DNA of 64,000 nt from Ostrinia nubilalis (GCF_963855985.1 NC_087093.1:2053501-2117500); one strand, 5' to 3'; shown: positions 33,831-46,497, counted from the first letter of the stretch. Notes: generated by a model not told the origin, from the sequence alone. Program-made: numbers and translations.

Positions 33831-34879
33831 GCTCAAGAACTCTTAACTCAATATTACCATCAGGGGTAATTTCGTAAAAACAGAGAGCTAGTGAAACTTT
33901 CATGTATGTCATATTTCTTTTACAAGGAGTATAGATTTTTACAACCCACGGTAAATAATTGCAAGCGCGCATACGATGCTTGATTCTCTGGACATTATTT
34001 AGATGGTTTTTTAATTCATTCTGATAGAAAAATTAAAGGACACTGAGCGATTTTGCTTCCATAAAACGTAAAATAAGTACTCATCAAAAAAAGGCATATT
34101 TTTAAGACTTTTTTTTTGCAAAATCGTTCATATGCAATAGACACAGTATGCGCGCATATGCAAACGCAGCGTCATGTGCGCGCGCTCTAAGTTGCTACTG
34201 TTGTCAATGCGATGGATTTTAAGGGAAATGTCGAATGCGAATTTAAAATATTATGCCCAGAAATCACAAAAAATATTTTTTACAAATTCAATTAAAAATA
34301 CAAGAAGAAATTTTTTTTTAGATTTTACACTCTTTCTGGTCATAAATAAAGTTACTTTTACATCAACAGCGCCCTATCTCTGACGGACGGGCCGCATCGA
34401 CACAACTCCGCTCGTTTTCACCACGCAATGAGACAAACAACGACAGCTCTATAAAACACATAATACACACATTTTTAGTTAGGTAATGAGAACAACGAAC
34501 AAAATCCAAACCCAGTTCAACACAAAAAATTAGCACATTACACTAATGTTGCAATGGTGACAATTTAAAGAGGATTCCGTAGAAAACTTTTCACATAAAT
34601 CAAAGGGGTGATTACTCATGATGGGGTAGTTAGGGGTGAACTACGGAAACCTCGATCCAAACTTTCGATTAGTTTGTCTGTTATAAAAATAAACTAAGAC
34701 TTCTGTTCGAGCGTATGACATTTAGACCGCGGCACCCAATACATAAAAAAACATCAATTTTGAACGGCTCCACAAACTGTATCGGGCTCAGTACAGAAAT
34801 CACGTGTGTAAAATTAATGACAAAACATAAATCCACACTAATTACGTATCGAAATGAATACGAAAACAAAATGTTTTAT
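33831..34879. other. Non-coding intron
   Basis: No gene or repeat recognised. 34130-34200 has alternating GCGCGC/ATATGC words. Confidence 0.35.
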
Positions 34880-35230
34880 ACAGCACGACGATAACTAAGT
34901 GCATAGTGAGTGTATTTGTTCGAAGTCGAATCTATGTGGGAGTGCGCTCGGAGATAGAACAAAAGAGAATCGAGAAAGATTGAAAAGAGTGGGGGAGTTG
35001 GTGGGAGAAGGATAGAGTTAGTTGAGCGTACTCTGTAGATTCGACGTGGAACAGGCTCACTGCGCGGCTATTCGACAGTGACAACAGTACAGCCTAGGGC
35101 ACCACGCACAACAAACGCTACCTGGGTTCGCCTACGCGAGCCGCCTCCAAGCGCCCCCTGCAACACAAGAACAGGCTACACACGCTTACTCCGCACCACT
35201 GACAGCGGACGTGGTTTAGGGCATCTTTAG
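34880..35230. other. GC-richer intronic stretch
   Basis: A purine-rich tract (34960-35030) is followed by a CG-rich part (35040-35220). On the minus strand a short segment at about 35126-35160 is framed by TTGCAG and CAG|GTAGC, but in the required phase it contains a stop. Possibly regulatory; not called as an exon. Confidence 0.3.
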
Positions 35231-37040
35231 ATGTCGTTGTGTCTCTGGTGAAAGTAATCTAGGTCAGGACTTAAAATTAAATGATAGACAAAATCTTACT
35301 TCTAAATATTACATTAAAAGTTAACAAATGTACGAATTAATCTTACTTCAAACTACTTTTCTCATGACATAATACGTAAGCTAACTAAAGAAAACAAAAG
35401 GCTTCATCGATCATTTATCAATGTGTCTTCATCTTTATGACAGTTCTATATGTAAAGTAAAACACTTATTTCCCAGTAGAATCGGAAGACCGTTTGCTCG
35501 GTCCTCGACATTTTAATAAAGGTCCCTTAAAAAGCATATAAACAAACATATTTTACAACTCGAATCCTTTGACATCCCGATCTGATCGGATTGCCATTAT
35601 TTTATTCATGGGATTGGCCCTGTTGTCCCTTTTGTGGGCCTATAAAACTACACTAAAACTAACCTATAGTTATAAAGGTCGCATTTTACCTCAATGATGG
35701 CAAATAGCAGCTTTGTCCCGGGCAAAATTAAATGCAAACATCCCAAGAGAGAGTAGTATTTGCAGTTAGATCGCAAACAAAAATGATGCATACAATCAAC
35801 GTTGTAATATTCAAAAGTTTTTATTTTGGCTTGCAGAATTTAACGTTAAGATATATGAATTCATAATGTCGAAAACATCAGTACCTAATTGAGCATTTGG
35901 AGAACAGCATATTTTGGAGTTGATATTAGTTTGGAGTAAAACAAGTTATGCAATAGAGGCTCAAATCACAATTTGGTAAAAATCTATTTGAAGGACCTTA
36001 CTTTCTGTTGTATCAGTTATCCTATTATGCAGTGTTAGGAAACTATACCCATTTGTTGTAAAAGATTTCGTGAATTTTAAATATAATGGTGTGACGTCCA
36101 TAGATAATGGCGATAAAAGTGATCCATGCCAGGTCATTGTAAAGTTTAAAGTTCAACTAATAATAAACGTTCTAACACCCCATTAAAGCTAGTGACGTGG
36201 AAATTTGGTACACTGTTACGTTTATGAATGAACCCTGCGTGACTAACTGCTCAGCCTTGATTCAAAAATAACAATCGTTGTGTACTTTTTCGTTTACCGT
36301 CAATGGTGGATTACACTAGTCACATATATTTTTAGAAATGTAAAAGTGACTGTTATTAAAAAAATCTATTCACAAATTACCTAAACGTTCGTAATCGTTT
36401 CTATAAAAACGAAAATTCATGACTTTCACAGAGCTACTTTATTGAACTTTATATCAGTGTAGATATCCTACAGTCGGGTAAAAATCTGATCTTTAGTGCT
36501 GCCAATGCAAGCGGTAAGAAACGACCTCTTCATTTTACTACTATAATTTTTATACCAACTTGAGTCCACCGGTCAACAACCGGGGATTCCTCAACGACTC
36601 TAAACCGTTATTACCGGATGAAAAGGATTCATAAAATCGGGATTTTATTAAACTAGTCCGATCATTTAAACTGATACGTTAGTTTTATATTTTTATTCAA
36701 TTTAAGCGTAAGAAGAAACTGATCGATGCCCAAAACACTGTATCCAGCACCAACATCAGAGATATGAAAAAATAAATAAAGAAGAGTCGCACTATAAACA
36801 TAAAAAGTATTACAAATAAAAAGTCCTGCTAATGTACACTACACACCCGTATCAAAATTACTACACTCCCCAAAATCGGTTCATTCAAACCACCACGCAC
36901 CTATCCCCACGTAAACTACGCTTATTAATATTTACGAGGTACATAATTCAAGCAATTTAATTTCTAATCTGGGCATGCACTGACCTCCCAGGCTTATTAG
37001 CAACTCCGCTGTGAAATTATCTCAATTTAGATGGTCATTA
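35231..37040. other. Non-coding intron
   Basis: AT-rich, no repeats recognised. Confidence 0.4.
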
Positions 37041-37140
37041 GTCGAGTCGCACGGGAGATATCCGGGCCGGCATAAATCTGTATTTAATGACCGGCCGGAA
37101 CCGGTTCCGAATTTCTGAACAATGCTATGTCTGAACGTGT
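37041..37140. repeat. GACCGGCCGG duplicated motif, copy A
   Basis: A 27-bp identical core at 37072-37098 (ATAAATCTGTATTTAATGAC then CGGCCGG) recurs at 37756-37782. Weaker similarity extends on both sides (GGGAG...CCGGG before, ACAATGCT...GTCT after), about 75-100 bp in all. Confidence 0.8.
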
Positions 37141-37280
37141 CCGATCACGCAGTCTCGCCGAGGTGAGAATTATTTGTTTCGGTTGTTTAACAGAATTTTA
37201 AAGTTCTTGAGTTGGGACACTATTGCAATAAAAAAAATTGAGAGCTAAAACTTTTTGAGAGGGATTTTATGTATCAACTA

Positions 37281-37480
37281 TAAGCGGCTGCCGCCCGCGA
37301 CTTCGTACACGTGGATCCCGTTTTACCCCCTTTGGGGTGGAGTTTCGTAAAATCCTTTCTTAGCGGATGCCTACGTCATAACATCTACCTGCATGCCAAA
37401 TTTCAGCCCGATCCGTCCACTGGTTTGGGCTGTGCGTTGATAGATCACTATGTCGGTCAGTCAGTCATATTATTTAATTT
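37281..37480 (-). mobile_element. Short Helitron, GCGGCCGCTAG family, decayed ends
   Basis: On the minus strand it matches the family body (GGGCTGAAATTTGGCATGCA, the CCCC/GGGG stretch, GAAGTCGCGGGCGGC), but the terminal CTAG is altered and the 5' end is lost after the (ACTG)n stretch. Confidence 0.75.
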
Positions 37481-37724
37481 TATAATTGTCCTACATAATC
37501 ATAGAGCTTAGAAGTTAATAATGCCTTTAGCGTTATCCCAATGCCTGCTACTGAAAGTAATTTGAAATTAAAAAATTGTACAATACTACCAACGAAATTG
37601 CCAGCATCTCAAATCTATTTTCAAAGTTATTATTTTATAAATCCTACCCATGATTCAACGACGTAATTTCAGATCTCGACAGAAGCATATGTCCAGTCGA
37701 AAAAGAATGAAAACATGGCGGATT
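37481..37724. other. Non-coding intron
   Basis: Nothing recognised between the Helitron and motif copy B. Confidence 0.4.
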
Positions 37725-37825
37725 GGAGAAGCCGCGCGAGGGAGCCAACCCGGTTATAAATCTGTATTTAATGACCGGCCGGTTTTAATATTTCCGGACA
37801 ATGCTGTCTAACACGTACCCGGATT
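37725..37825. repeat. GACCGGCCGG duplicated motif, copy B
   Basis: Second copy, identical core at 37756-37782, in the same orientation as copy A, 684 bp away. It is followed by CCGGACAATGCTGTCTAACA, which aligns with the sequence after copy A. Confidence 0.8.
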
Positions 37826-38180
37826 AGACACGTAACTTTGTGCCTTGTTCTGTGATGGAACATTTGTTTTTGAAAGGAACAAAAATAGAATTATGACTCT
37901 GACAGTATTTTAATTACACCTAAATTACTATGCTTAACCAATTAAATACTAACTTGTTACACCAGTTTTTACAACAAAACCGGTAACAAAGATTAATTTA
38001 AGAAGCTTCGAGCATACTGAAAAATAGTTTTTCAAACATAAAGATACCTTATGCAGCTATTTTTGAAAATGGTAACATAAATAGTCTAATTCATTATTTT
38101 TTCAGAGTGAAACAATAAAATAAAATAGCATTAAGACTATCCCTTTTCATAAGTCCCAGAAGTGATAAATATTTCAAGCT
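37826..38180. other. Non-coding intron
   Basis: AT-rich, nothing recognised. Confidence 0.4.
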
Positions 38181-38190
38181 AGTGTACCAA

Positions 38191-38346
38191 GCGTGGGACG
38201 TCCACCCACAAGGTGGACCGACGACCTGATAAAGGTAGCGGGAAGGCGCTGGATGCAGGCCGCTACCAACCGTGCGATGTGGAAGTCATTGGGGGAGGCC
38301 TGTGTTCAGCAGTGGACGTCCTGTGGCTGAAATGATGATGATGATG
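38191..38346 (+). mobile_element. RTE LINE insertion, 5'-truncated, 10-bp TSD
   Basis: 156 bp from GCGTGGGACGTCCACCCACA to (ATG)n, flanked by perfect 10-bp copies of AGTGTACCAA (38181-38190, 38347-38356). Target-primed reverse transcription with 5' truncation explains this. It encodes only the broken last 40 or so codons of the polymerase. Confidence 0.93.
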
Positions 38347-38356
38347 AGTGTACCAA

Positions 38357-38943
38357 CTTAATTCGTACTTCAAGTCTCGAAATAGAGTACGTTATACTTA
38401 ATCCAGCGATTATTCCACTACAATATCCCACCGCACCTTAATACAAACAACGGCGCGAACAAGTTTCTTGCTATCATAGACGTGATCAATCATGACAACA
38501 TATTGTTGGAGCGATCGCTGTAACGCATATTTATGGGGGTTCCGCCGATTATTGATAGGGTTCGTGCAACATTAGCCTACGGATCCCTTTCTGCTTTATT
38601 TTTGCGAGGTGTTGTGGGATTAATAAATTCTGACTGGGAAAATAATGGGTAAGGGTGACAAGGTTGCAAAGGATACTTTAACGGGATACTTTTAAACTTT
38701 CGCCTTTTATGATGCTTTAAGTTAACAGGGACTTCGACCCGGTCAGATACGTTGGATTTTTTATTATTTTGAAATCTCCACAGACGCCCGTTTGTTTGTT
38801 TTAAGAAAGTAACAACACTTAAGAAGTTAAAAAGATAAATTTTAACATTCGCGTTAGTTTTAATGATAAGAGTGATGCCCGATGAAATTAAATATGTGTT
38901 ATAGTTTTATTAGATGAAAATTAATCTATTTTAGACTGAATTA
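38357..38943. other. Non-coding intron
   Basis: No repeat or gene recognised. Confidence 0.4.
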
Positions 38944-39065
38944 TAAAGCTGAGTTGCACCATCTAACTTTAGCAGTGACTATAACGATAACCGGTGTTTT
39001 TTGTATGTATTTGACATATTTTTGACGTTTTTTAAAAAGTTAATATAAGATGTGCAACCCAAAGT
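38944..39065. mobile_element. GGTTGCACC MITE
   Basis: AGCTGAGTTGCACCATCTAA and the family core AACGATAACCGGTG are present. The right end (GATGTGCAACCCAAAG) is slightly decayed. Flanked by TAA. Confidence 0.75.
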
Positions 39066-39139
39066 AACTGTTCAAAAAATAATTTGGTCATAATTTCAAT
39101 TACTTTGTCAAACAATAAATTGTACAAAAAGGACTACCT

Positions 39140-39448
39140 TTTTTATCCACAACGAGGAAGCTCTTGGCCTGTATCTCACCTGATGGTAAGTGATGATCAG
39201 GCCGAAGGTGGAAGCTAGCTTCGCCCGGAATCTTCAACCATGGAGGAACTGGCTATTTTACCTCTAACTGCCGGAACACAACAACAACAACAACTTTGGT
39301 AAGATGGTGGTAGCTAGCCAGGCGGACTTAGAACAAGCCCTACCACCAACCAAACCGAACAGAAAATTCTGCCCCCACTGGGAATCGAACCCGGGACCTC
39401 TGCGTCTGAAGCAGGTGGTCTTACCACTAGACCACAGAGGCGGTCACC
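39140..39448 (-). mobile_element. tRNA-derived SINE, about 310 bp
   Basis: On the minus strand the head (39448 leftwards) reads TGACCGCCTCTGTGGTCTAG, i.e. a Pol III A box (TGGTCTAGTGG), then B box GGGTTCGATTC at about 39390, giving a tRNA-like fold with a CAG anticodon-position triplet. The body carries a (TTG)n stretch and ATCACTTACCATCAGGTGAG, and ends in an A-rich tail after CTTCCTCGTTGTGG. It is a SINE rather than a tRNA gene because a long body follows and related bodies lie at 45985 and 61075. Confidence 0.85.
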
Positions 39449-40535
39449 TAGTCGTAAATAAACATTTTCTGTTGTCAAATTGCAATAACACGCTCTATAT
39501 TCAGCATCATAAACCACTAAGCAATTGCCACAGTGGTAGTGTAACGTATATCTGATTTGGCTTTAATTCCATCACCCTCGCTGTCAACGTACAGCATAGG
39601 TGTTCCGCCGACTGACTATGACAGCTGAACACGATCTCTAAATTGATTCGCAGCGTAATTAAATCGTTCAGTGTTTACTGTCACTGGCAATGCAGACAAC
39701 TGGACTGCCCGAGGCGTAACGTGAAATGTGAACTCTATCAAATTTTCACTCTACTGCTTTAATGGTTAAAGTTGAAAGTGTAGAGGTGAAAGTGGTCTTT
39801 TGAATAATATTTTCTCTGAGCTTACCGCTCTTAGGTTTTATAGAGTTAAATAAATTACCTAGTACACTGAAATATTACATTATAAATGAGTTAGTGTCAC
39901 CATGGAAATAAAGGGCAGGACTATTTTCTACCTGAATGAAGAAGTAAAACATTGCTAGAGTCAGAAAAAAGGCTTATTTGTTTTGCGTTCTAAATCGTTT
40001 CGAGGGATATGCTCACAGAGTTATTTGGATAATAATATTTTGAGCAATATCTCTTAATATTAACATTCACTCTACACTCACTCAATCAACACTCATACTT
40101 TTTTTCAAATGACCTAAAAATATGTCCACAAAGCTAATTAAATCAACTATGTTACAGTCAAAGAAATTTTTGATAGCCAAATGTTAAGATTATGAAAAAA
40201 TACTAACCTAACGTACCGTTTGGTCATCTTTTAGCTTTTGCAGCACGCTCAGATCAAACATGCAATAACCAGTTTACACCGTGTTGTACATTAACTGTTT
40301 TCGTTCAACCAGACATTAGTGTTCACTAATTGCCTAATTACCCTCGAACACATTGCCTGCTCCAAATTGCTATGCATCTCAACAGAATAGATACACCTTG
40401 TCCTCGTATACGGTAAATTCAATACGTTCAAATGCTGTGAACTGAGCAGTGCAAGATAGAGGAGGCGAGCGGATGAAACAAACTGTTCTCTGTTAGTTCT
40501 GTAGAGGTTGTCATTTTTACAGATGCAGTCAAACG
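39449..40535. other. Non-coding intron
   Basis: No gene or recognised repeat. Confidence 0.4.
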
Positions 40536-40690
40536 GGCTTCTTCTTCTTCTTTTCGTGTCGACAACAAACCTACACAGTGTCAGCCCAAAACTCCGCCAC
40601 AAGAGTGGCGTTGTCAGCAGCACTCATCAAAACCTTCTGAGTGCAGTTGCTTGGGGACTCAGGGCACGACATCAGGTGCTTCATCGACTG
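40536..40690 (-). repeat. Dispersed repeat with (GAA)n tail
   Basis: The longest of three copies (others 8981-9055, 22290-22392). On the minus strand it ends TGTAGGTTTGTTGTCGACAC then (GAA)n. Confidence 0.72.
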
Positions 40691-41194
40691 GGGAACAAAA
40701 CCGCTGAAGACGTATATTCTAAAGAAAAAGGAAAATAATAACAACTGTAAAAAAATATTACAGCTAGGAGCCTAAAATTAGACGAATTACAAACTCTTTT
40801 AAACCTGTATGCAAAATTTTATATAAAGGTTTTACAGTTGCGGGAAGAACATGTGGTTACAAAACTTTAGGTAAACAAGTTTTATAGCAACATGTAATTA
40901 AATGTAATTAATATATACAGAATATTGTCTAGACTCAAATAACCACACTGCAATACTGAGCAGGTAGCTACAAATTCAGGCGAATATAAGCCTTATTATT
41001 GCCGCTTCCCTCTCCAGCTCAGACAGCTCTGTCCTCAAGATACCTGTGCGACCTCCAATTATATTATCAATGTAATTGGCTATTCACTGTAGCGCGATGG
41101 AGCGAACACAGCATCTCTAATTAATGGAATCAACTGAACGTTGAATTTTCGCTCCAGCAGTCGTCACTTGTTCAACAGCTAAAAGCAGCTTGGC

Positions 41195-41330
41195 TGGGTT
41201 ACACCTTCTTACTTCATTCATTTCATTTCTAGGGCACATATACACGTCCCAAGTATAGCTTGCCCTACCACCACTTCGGGACAACATATGGGCTGGTGCT
41301 GAGAAGAAGCGGCGAAAGAAACTCAGTCAC
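41195..41330. repeat. Unidentified SINE-like repeat
   Basis: Shares CCCTACCAC, CTTCGGGACAA, ATGGGC, AGAAGAAGC and GAAACTCAGTCAC with 48078-48195 in the same order. Likely a decayed SINE or LINE tail; family not named. Confidence 0.6.
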
Positions 41331-41331
41331 C

Positions 41332-41418
41332 TTTAGTTTTAACAAACGACAAAAAACTGTCAAACTCCATACAAAAATACCGGATATCGTCAAATTTAGA
41401 TGGCGCAACTCAGCCCAA
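41332..41418 (-). mobile_element. GGTTGCACC MITE, one end missing
   Basis: Contains AAACTGTCAAACTCCATAC and ends GCGCAACTCAGCC. The opposite terminal repeat is absent. Confidence 0.65.
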
Positions 41419-44270
41419 AAGCAACTTCTAGAACGATAAGTTACGAATCGGAAGAATTTTCCTGGAAAATCTGGCGACGTTAAGAATAAACGGATGTCTA
41501 AAAATATACGATTTCACGGAAGAGAGGTTTTATCGATAAACTGATATTTTATAAAGGGCTTCTGATGATGTGGGTAGATATTGAGATGGAATAAACATAG
41601 AATCAGATGCTGTGGTGTTGTTATTAGAGTTAGATTATTTTTTATTCAGATATCTTGGGTTCGAGTTCTAGTTGAAAACACTTTTTAACTGTTTTTAATC
41701 TGATTCGGATATTGCAGTCTTGATAAATCTTATTTTCTAGAAAGAAATATGAATTCGTGCTTTTGTTTTACTACCCTTTGCAAAGGCCTGTGGCACAAAA
41801 ACAGTGATATCTAGACTCCTTTATATCTATTTTCTTACCTACATAACCTTCACAATAAAAATACTGAAAAAGTAAATACCTACTGCAGGTATTACGACTA
41901 AACCCGACTACAACCCAAAGAGCGTTCCACAAACATCTTTCCCCCATCAATTTCAACAAGATTCACAAAAAAATCCTACAAATCATCAGTCCTTATTTGT
42001 GTCAAATTACCGCGCGAAACCGAACGGCGGCGAACCGGAAAATACCGGTTTCTAATGTCATTGTGTGCGCCCACCTCCCCACCCACCCCTCGGTTATTTA
42101 CCACAATTTTGGGACTAATCTGATAAGCGTTTGATGAGAGTCGGAAATCGCTTTAGCCGAGCAAAAAGGTGTCTTATGACGACTGCCGTGACACTATCTG
42201 TGAGATCGGTGAGGTAAGTACAGACTTAGAGTTCGCATAAGAAAGGATCTTTTGACAAAAAACATCAAATTAATGGGCGATGAGAGATATTGATGCACAC
42301 TCGAATTGAATATTTGTATCAAAATACAGAGTAAACTCTAACTATAACGACACTTGAGAAAGAGCATATTTCAACGTTATACAGAGTGGATGTATGGAGG
42401 TAAACCAGAAAAGTAAAAAATTTCGACGGTAAAAGGAGTTTGTCGTTAAATCAAAAGATGTTATAAAGAGTTTACTCGTATACAATTAAAAATACAGTGA
42501 ATCTTGTAACCTGTTTTTCTTATATTGTATTCTAAAAGTACGCGAAAAACTCATTTTTAAACCCTGACTTTTAATTCCGCAACCATTCTTCTCACTGATT
42601 CACTACTGGATTGTTAGCCGACAGAACTATTTAGGCGAATAACAGAAGCTTAGAGAAAGAGATCCAGTCCATAAGATGAACTTGGAAGCAAATTGCTTCG
42701 TTCCTATCAGAGGAATTCCATCAATTGACAATGTCAAGGGTTGTAATTTGACCAATTTTTTAGTATACATGACCTATATTATAACTTTACGTACCATAGA
42801 TACTATATTTTCAATTAAAATTTCAGTAATATTTACTAATTAACTGTAGATTTTGTAAAATAATGAATGTATTTTCATATCCTTTTAATATTATAGACAG
42901 CAGTGTAAATTTGTCTAAAATGGTGAGTTATTATGAAAATAAATGTCTGAGCTGTCTATCGCTATTACCACTAAAAGTCCATCTCAATTTGGGTGACATG
43001 GTCAAATGCGACAGAAAAAGTGGTCGCATTAGATTTCATAGTACAGGTGCGTGTTATGTTAATGGATAGAAAGCTGTTTTAAGTAATCTGTGGTTTGTTT
43101 CAGGATTTAGGTCGAGTTTATTTTGTTCGTCTGACTTTTTTGTCACAGTACCTACAATTTGTGTTCTTGTATTTGATTTATTAGCACCTAATAGTGAGGG
43201 ACTTCATTTAACATTCTGTTTTCTTTTAAATTCAGGTTGATATATTTTTAGTACACGGGCAGTTTATTTTACTATGATGTTAGCCTTATAGGTCCCTACA
43301 TAATATTTTTAATGTGCTCGTACTAACCCACAATTAACAGAGATTTTAATATACTAGAGGGGCTAAATAATAGGCTTATAACAAATGAAATGGTCAAAGC
43401 CAAATTGTATTAACTGTACCGTGCATCTGATAGAGGCACGTGACATTCGCAAATTGATTACATTAGCGCAAAGCCGGCTGCAACCAGATCAAACCGGGTG
43501 CGCGATAATGACTATTGGCAGAGACCGCGAGTGGGCGGGACATTTCGATTCGCTAAATTGTCGAAAGCCCATATATTTGGTGGTTTAATAATATTTTGGA
43601 ATTTTGAATTTCCCTACTAAAAATCTACTAAAACTTATTCCTAAAGTTTTCTTTCAAAAAGCTCTTTTACATACCCCATTAAGATCATTACCGTGAAAAA
43701 GTGCGTTGTAAAAGTATATTTTTCGAAAAAAAAAAAACATGGCAGCCAACAAGACAACTGAGAGACAAGATATGATTTCATTTGTAGCAAAAATTTATTC
43801 ATGTTTTAATTATCATAATCTTTAGATTTTCTTTCTATTTCCCATTTTGTTGTCGAATTAAAACGATGCTTTCTACATTACTTTCCAACATTGGGCTGGT
43901 GCCTAAAGAAAATAACAATTTGTCGCCTTTTTCATCACCCATCAACATAAGTCAACGGATGCTTGTTTAATATTTACGAGTAACACAGCGAGTGTTAACG
44001 TAATCGGACCCTAGAACTCGCAACAGAACTCGACGTAGGAAGTAAATTATTGCTCAGCTTTGTACCCTACGGTTTTAATCGAGCGCGATAAAAACTTTGC
44101 CGCGCCATTATGAAAATAAGCCAGAGTACTGAGTTACTGACTAATTGTGACAGATTTGTCAGCTGAGGACTGAGTTTGTTACTGTCATGCGTGGAGCTAT
44201 GCGATTTTTGATGGAGCGGTTTAATTTCAAATTGGACTGCGTTGAACGTAACTATGTTTATTATAATTTA
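41419..44270. other. Non-coding intron
   Basis: No supported gene. 42010-42110 is a GC-richer patch with CCGGTTT/AAACCGG-like words and a C-rich tract. Short open frames at 42863 and 43385 show no family likeness. Confidence 0.35.
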
Positions 44271-44499
44271 TTAGCTTTCCGCCCGCGGCTTCGCGCGCGT
44301 GGAATTTCGTCTGTCACAGAAAAACTTTATCGCGCGCGTCCCTGTTTCAAAAACCGGGATAAAAACTATCCTATGTCCTTTCCGGGGACTCAAACTATCT
44401 CCCTGCCAAATTTCATCAAAATCGTTTCATTCGTTTAGGCGTGAAAGCGAGACAGACAGACAGACAGAGTTACTTTCGCATTTATAATATTAGTATAGA
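44271..44499 (-). mobile_element. Short Helitron, complete
   Basis: Third copy of the 12428/30437 family, inverted and more diverged. It starts (minus) TCTATACTAATATTATAAAT, has the (GTCT)n run, and ends GCCGCGGGCGGAAAGCTAA, so the 3' end is CTAA rather than CTAG, still fitting CTRR. Confidence 0.9.
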
Positions 44500-44514
44500 T
44501 TACTAAAATTATTT

Positions 44515-44648
44515 AACTAAAATAGTAAGACACGTGTCTTAACGTCAGTCTGCTTTTGACCACGGCTGCTGCATAGCAGCTGAAACGATAAGCCGTGAGT
44601 ACATAATGTAACTCATTAATAAAAGACCCGTGTCTTACTATTTTAGTT
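44515..44648. mobile_element. Foldback MITE, 134 bp
   Basis: Inverted ends AACTAAAATAGTAAGACACG and its near complement (AAGACCCGTGTCTTACTATTTTAGTT region). The left arm contains the palindrome AAGACACGTGTCTT. A target duplication is not clear. It starts 16 bp after the Helitron. Confidence 0.8.
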
Positions 44649-44693
44649 GAAATGGAACGCGAAAGTTTAAAATCTTATAAACTTATTTAGTCA

Positions 44694-44806
44694 TCTACAC
44701 TAATATAAAGAAGAAAGATTTGTTTGTTTGTATTGAAAAGGCTCCGAAACTAATATACTGAAAAATACTCTCACCATTAGAATTCTACATTATTTCTGAT
44801 GAACAT
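44694..44806 (+). mobile_element. Helitron 5'-end fragment
   Basis: TCTACACTAATATAAAGAAG then a TTTGTTTGTTTG run and the family words AATACTCTCACCATTAG; the 3' end is lost. Confidence 0.6.
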
Positions 44807-45984
44807 ATAGATAGGTAGGTGGTTCGTCGAATCAGTTAGTTTAGGATATTTTTCTTTTTGTTTTACAAACAAATTTCGTTCATTGGACATCTTTCAGATT
44901 ATTCATTCTCTACACATCATATTTGAATTTCGTATGTGAATAGAAGCATAATAATAGACATTACATTAGTAATAATTATACCCACTACTACTTGAAACGT
45001 ACAGCTTACCTGTTAATACCAATCAATCAGCGGTAATTTAATTTGGACATATAATTGAAATATAATTGCCGTCGAGCTATCGAGTTGCAGTATTGTGTAG
45101 GTAATTGTTTTCTACGAATAATATAGAGACTATAAGTACCTACATGATTGGTTCTAGGATAACAGGCGTTGTATCGAAAATTACTGCCTGCCCAACAGAG
45201 CATCTGTATCGGCAAGCTAAGGTTCTTCCAGTCCATAAATAATACATACTAGGTATTAACCTTATGTAGATTCCACAACAAAATAGTCCCACATACAACA
45301 TTACATAAAAGGAGAGTCCCTAGGTTCACTATTCCCATAACACTCTCAGGACTCATGAAACGGCATTTCTCACACATGGCCCCGACTGTATAACAAAATA
45401 CTTGCATCAAATGACGACATTACACAACTTGTTTCGGTAAGGTTTAAAAAACTTATAAAATGGATGGAACAATATACGTACGATACTTTAGAAAAGTTAT
45501 CACACTCACACTATGACACACATACATTTTTGTTTTGTTTTTCTATTTACATTAAAAGATAAAATTTACTCTAAACACTGATTTAGTCTAATGTTTTTAA
45601 GGAGGAGCCTGACTCTCGTTACATAGGTTAACCTTATACGAGAGCGGCACAATATATTTTGTAATTGTAAAGTGTTTATTTAATAAAAGTGTTTTCATTT
45701 TTTTAATTTTCAGTATTAACATAACAACAACAAGAAAGGTTGCAATGAGGAGGAATGGCGGCGGATTGTGAAGCTTTCACCAAACCAGGAGTGACGACCA
45801 CGACCGCTCTAGCAAGTGCGAAAGAAAGAAGAATTAACATTTTGTTCTGAAGTAATTAATGTCAGTAATAGTTGGAGTTTTTATAATGCGCAAACTAATC
45901 AGGTTACAGTAAGTGTTTTCTCTATGCGCATTATTATTTTATAAATAAGTAATTACAAAAAATATGGTTAAGGATTCCGAGTGA
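44807..45984. other. Non-coding intron
   Basis: No gene or recognised repeat. Confidence 0.4.
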
Positions 45985-46070
45985 GGCTCGTTTCTACCTT
46001 CGGCCTGATCGTCACTTACCATCAGGTGAGATACAGGCCAAGAGCTTCCTCGTTGTGGACAAAAAATTAT
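45985..46070 (+). repeat. SINE 3' body fragment
   Basis: CTACCTTCGGCCTGATCGTC through CTTCCTCGTTGTGGACAAAAA matches the 3' part of the SINE at 39140-39448, in the opposite orientation. No tRNA head. Confidence 0.75.
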
Positions 46071-46497
46071 AATCAATCATTCAATTAATCGTCATTGTAG
46101 TTAATAGGAGTATTTTCAAAATAAACTTGCCAGTCACTTTTAAACGTAAACCTGCATTGCATTGTCTAACTTAAAGCTACTCCCATCTTTAATCTAACAA
46201 ATAAGATTGTTCTGTCTCTGACTTCAAGTACGGTATCCGTGTTCTCTGGAAGTGAATTTAGCCCGACACAGTACACCTGGTCGCAGGCAAAGACAAATAC
46301 GAGTAAAACAAGGGAACGCCGAGACAACCGTTTTGGGTGACGGAGCGTGACATGCCGAAATGTTGAACCACACCTCCGATGTAGAGTTGCTGGATGTGCT
46401 TGTCTTTAATTAATTAGGAACTCAACGTACAACGACTGTGGTGCTACATTAGTTCTGGTTACAAATCGTTGATTTGTTTTCATATGAGCATGTTTGG
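46071..46497. other. Non-coding intron
   Basis: Nothing recognised. Confidence 0.4.

Noticed and set aside
35126..35160. Possible bruno-3 microexon on minus strand framed by TTGCAG and CAG|GTAGC
   Set aside because: In the phase required by the neighbouring exons it contains a stop; no family sequence is encoded.
39360..39448. tRNA gene with CAG anticodon
   Set aside because: Continues into a SINE body, lacks a long variable arm expected of tRNA-Leu, and has relatives of the body elsewhere.
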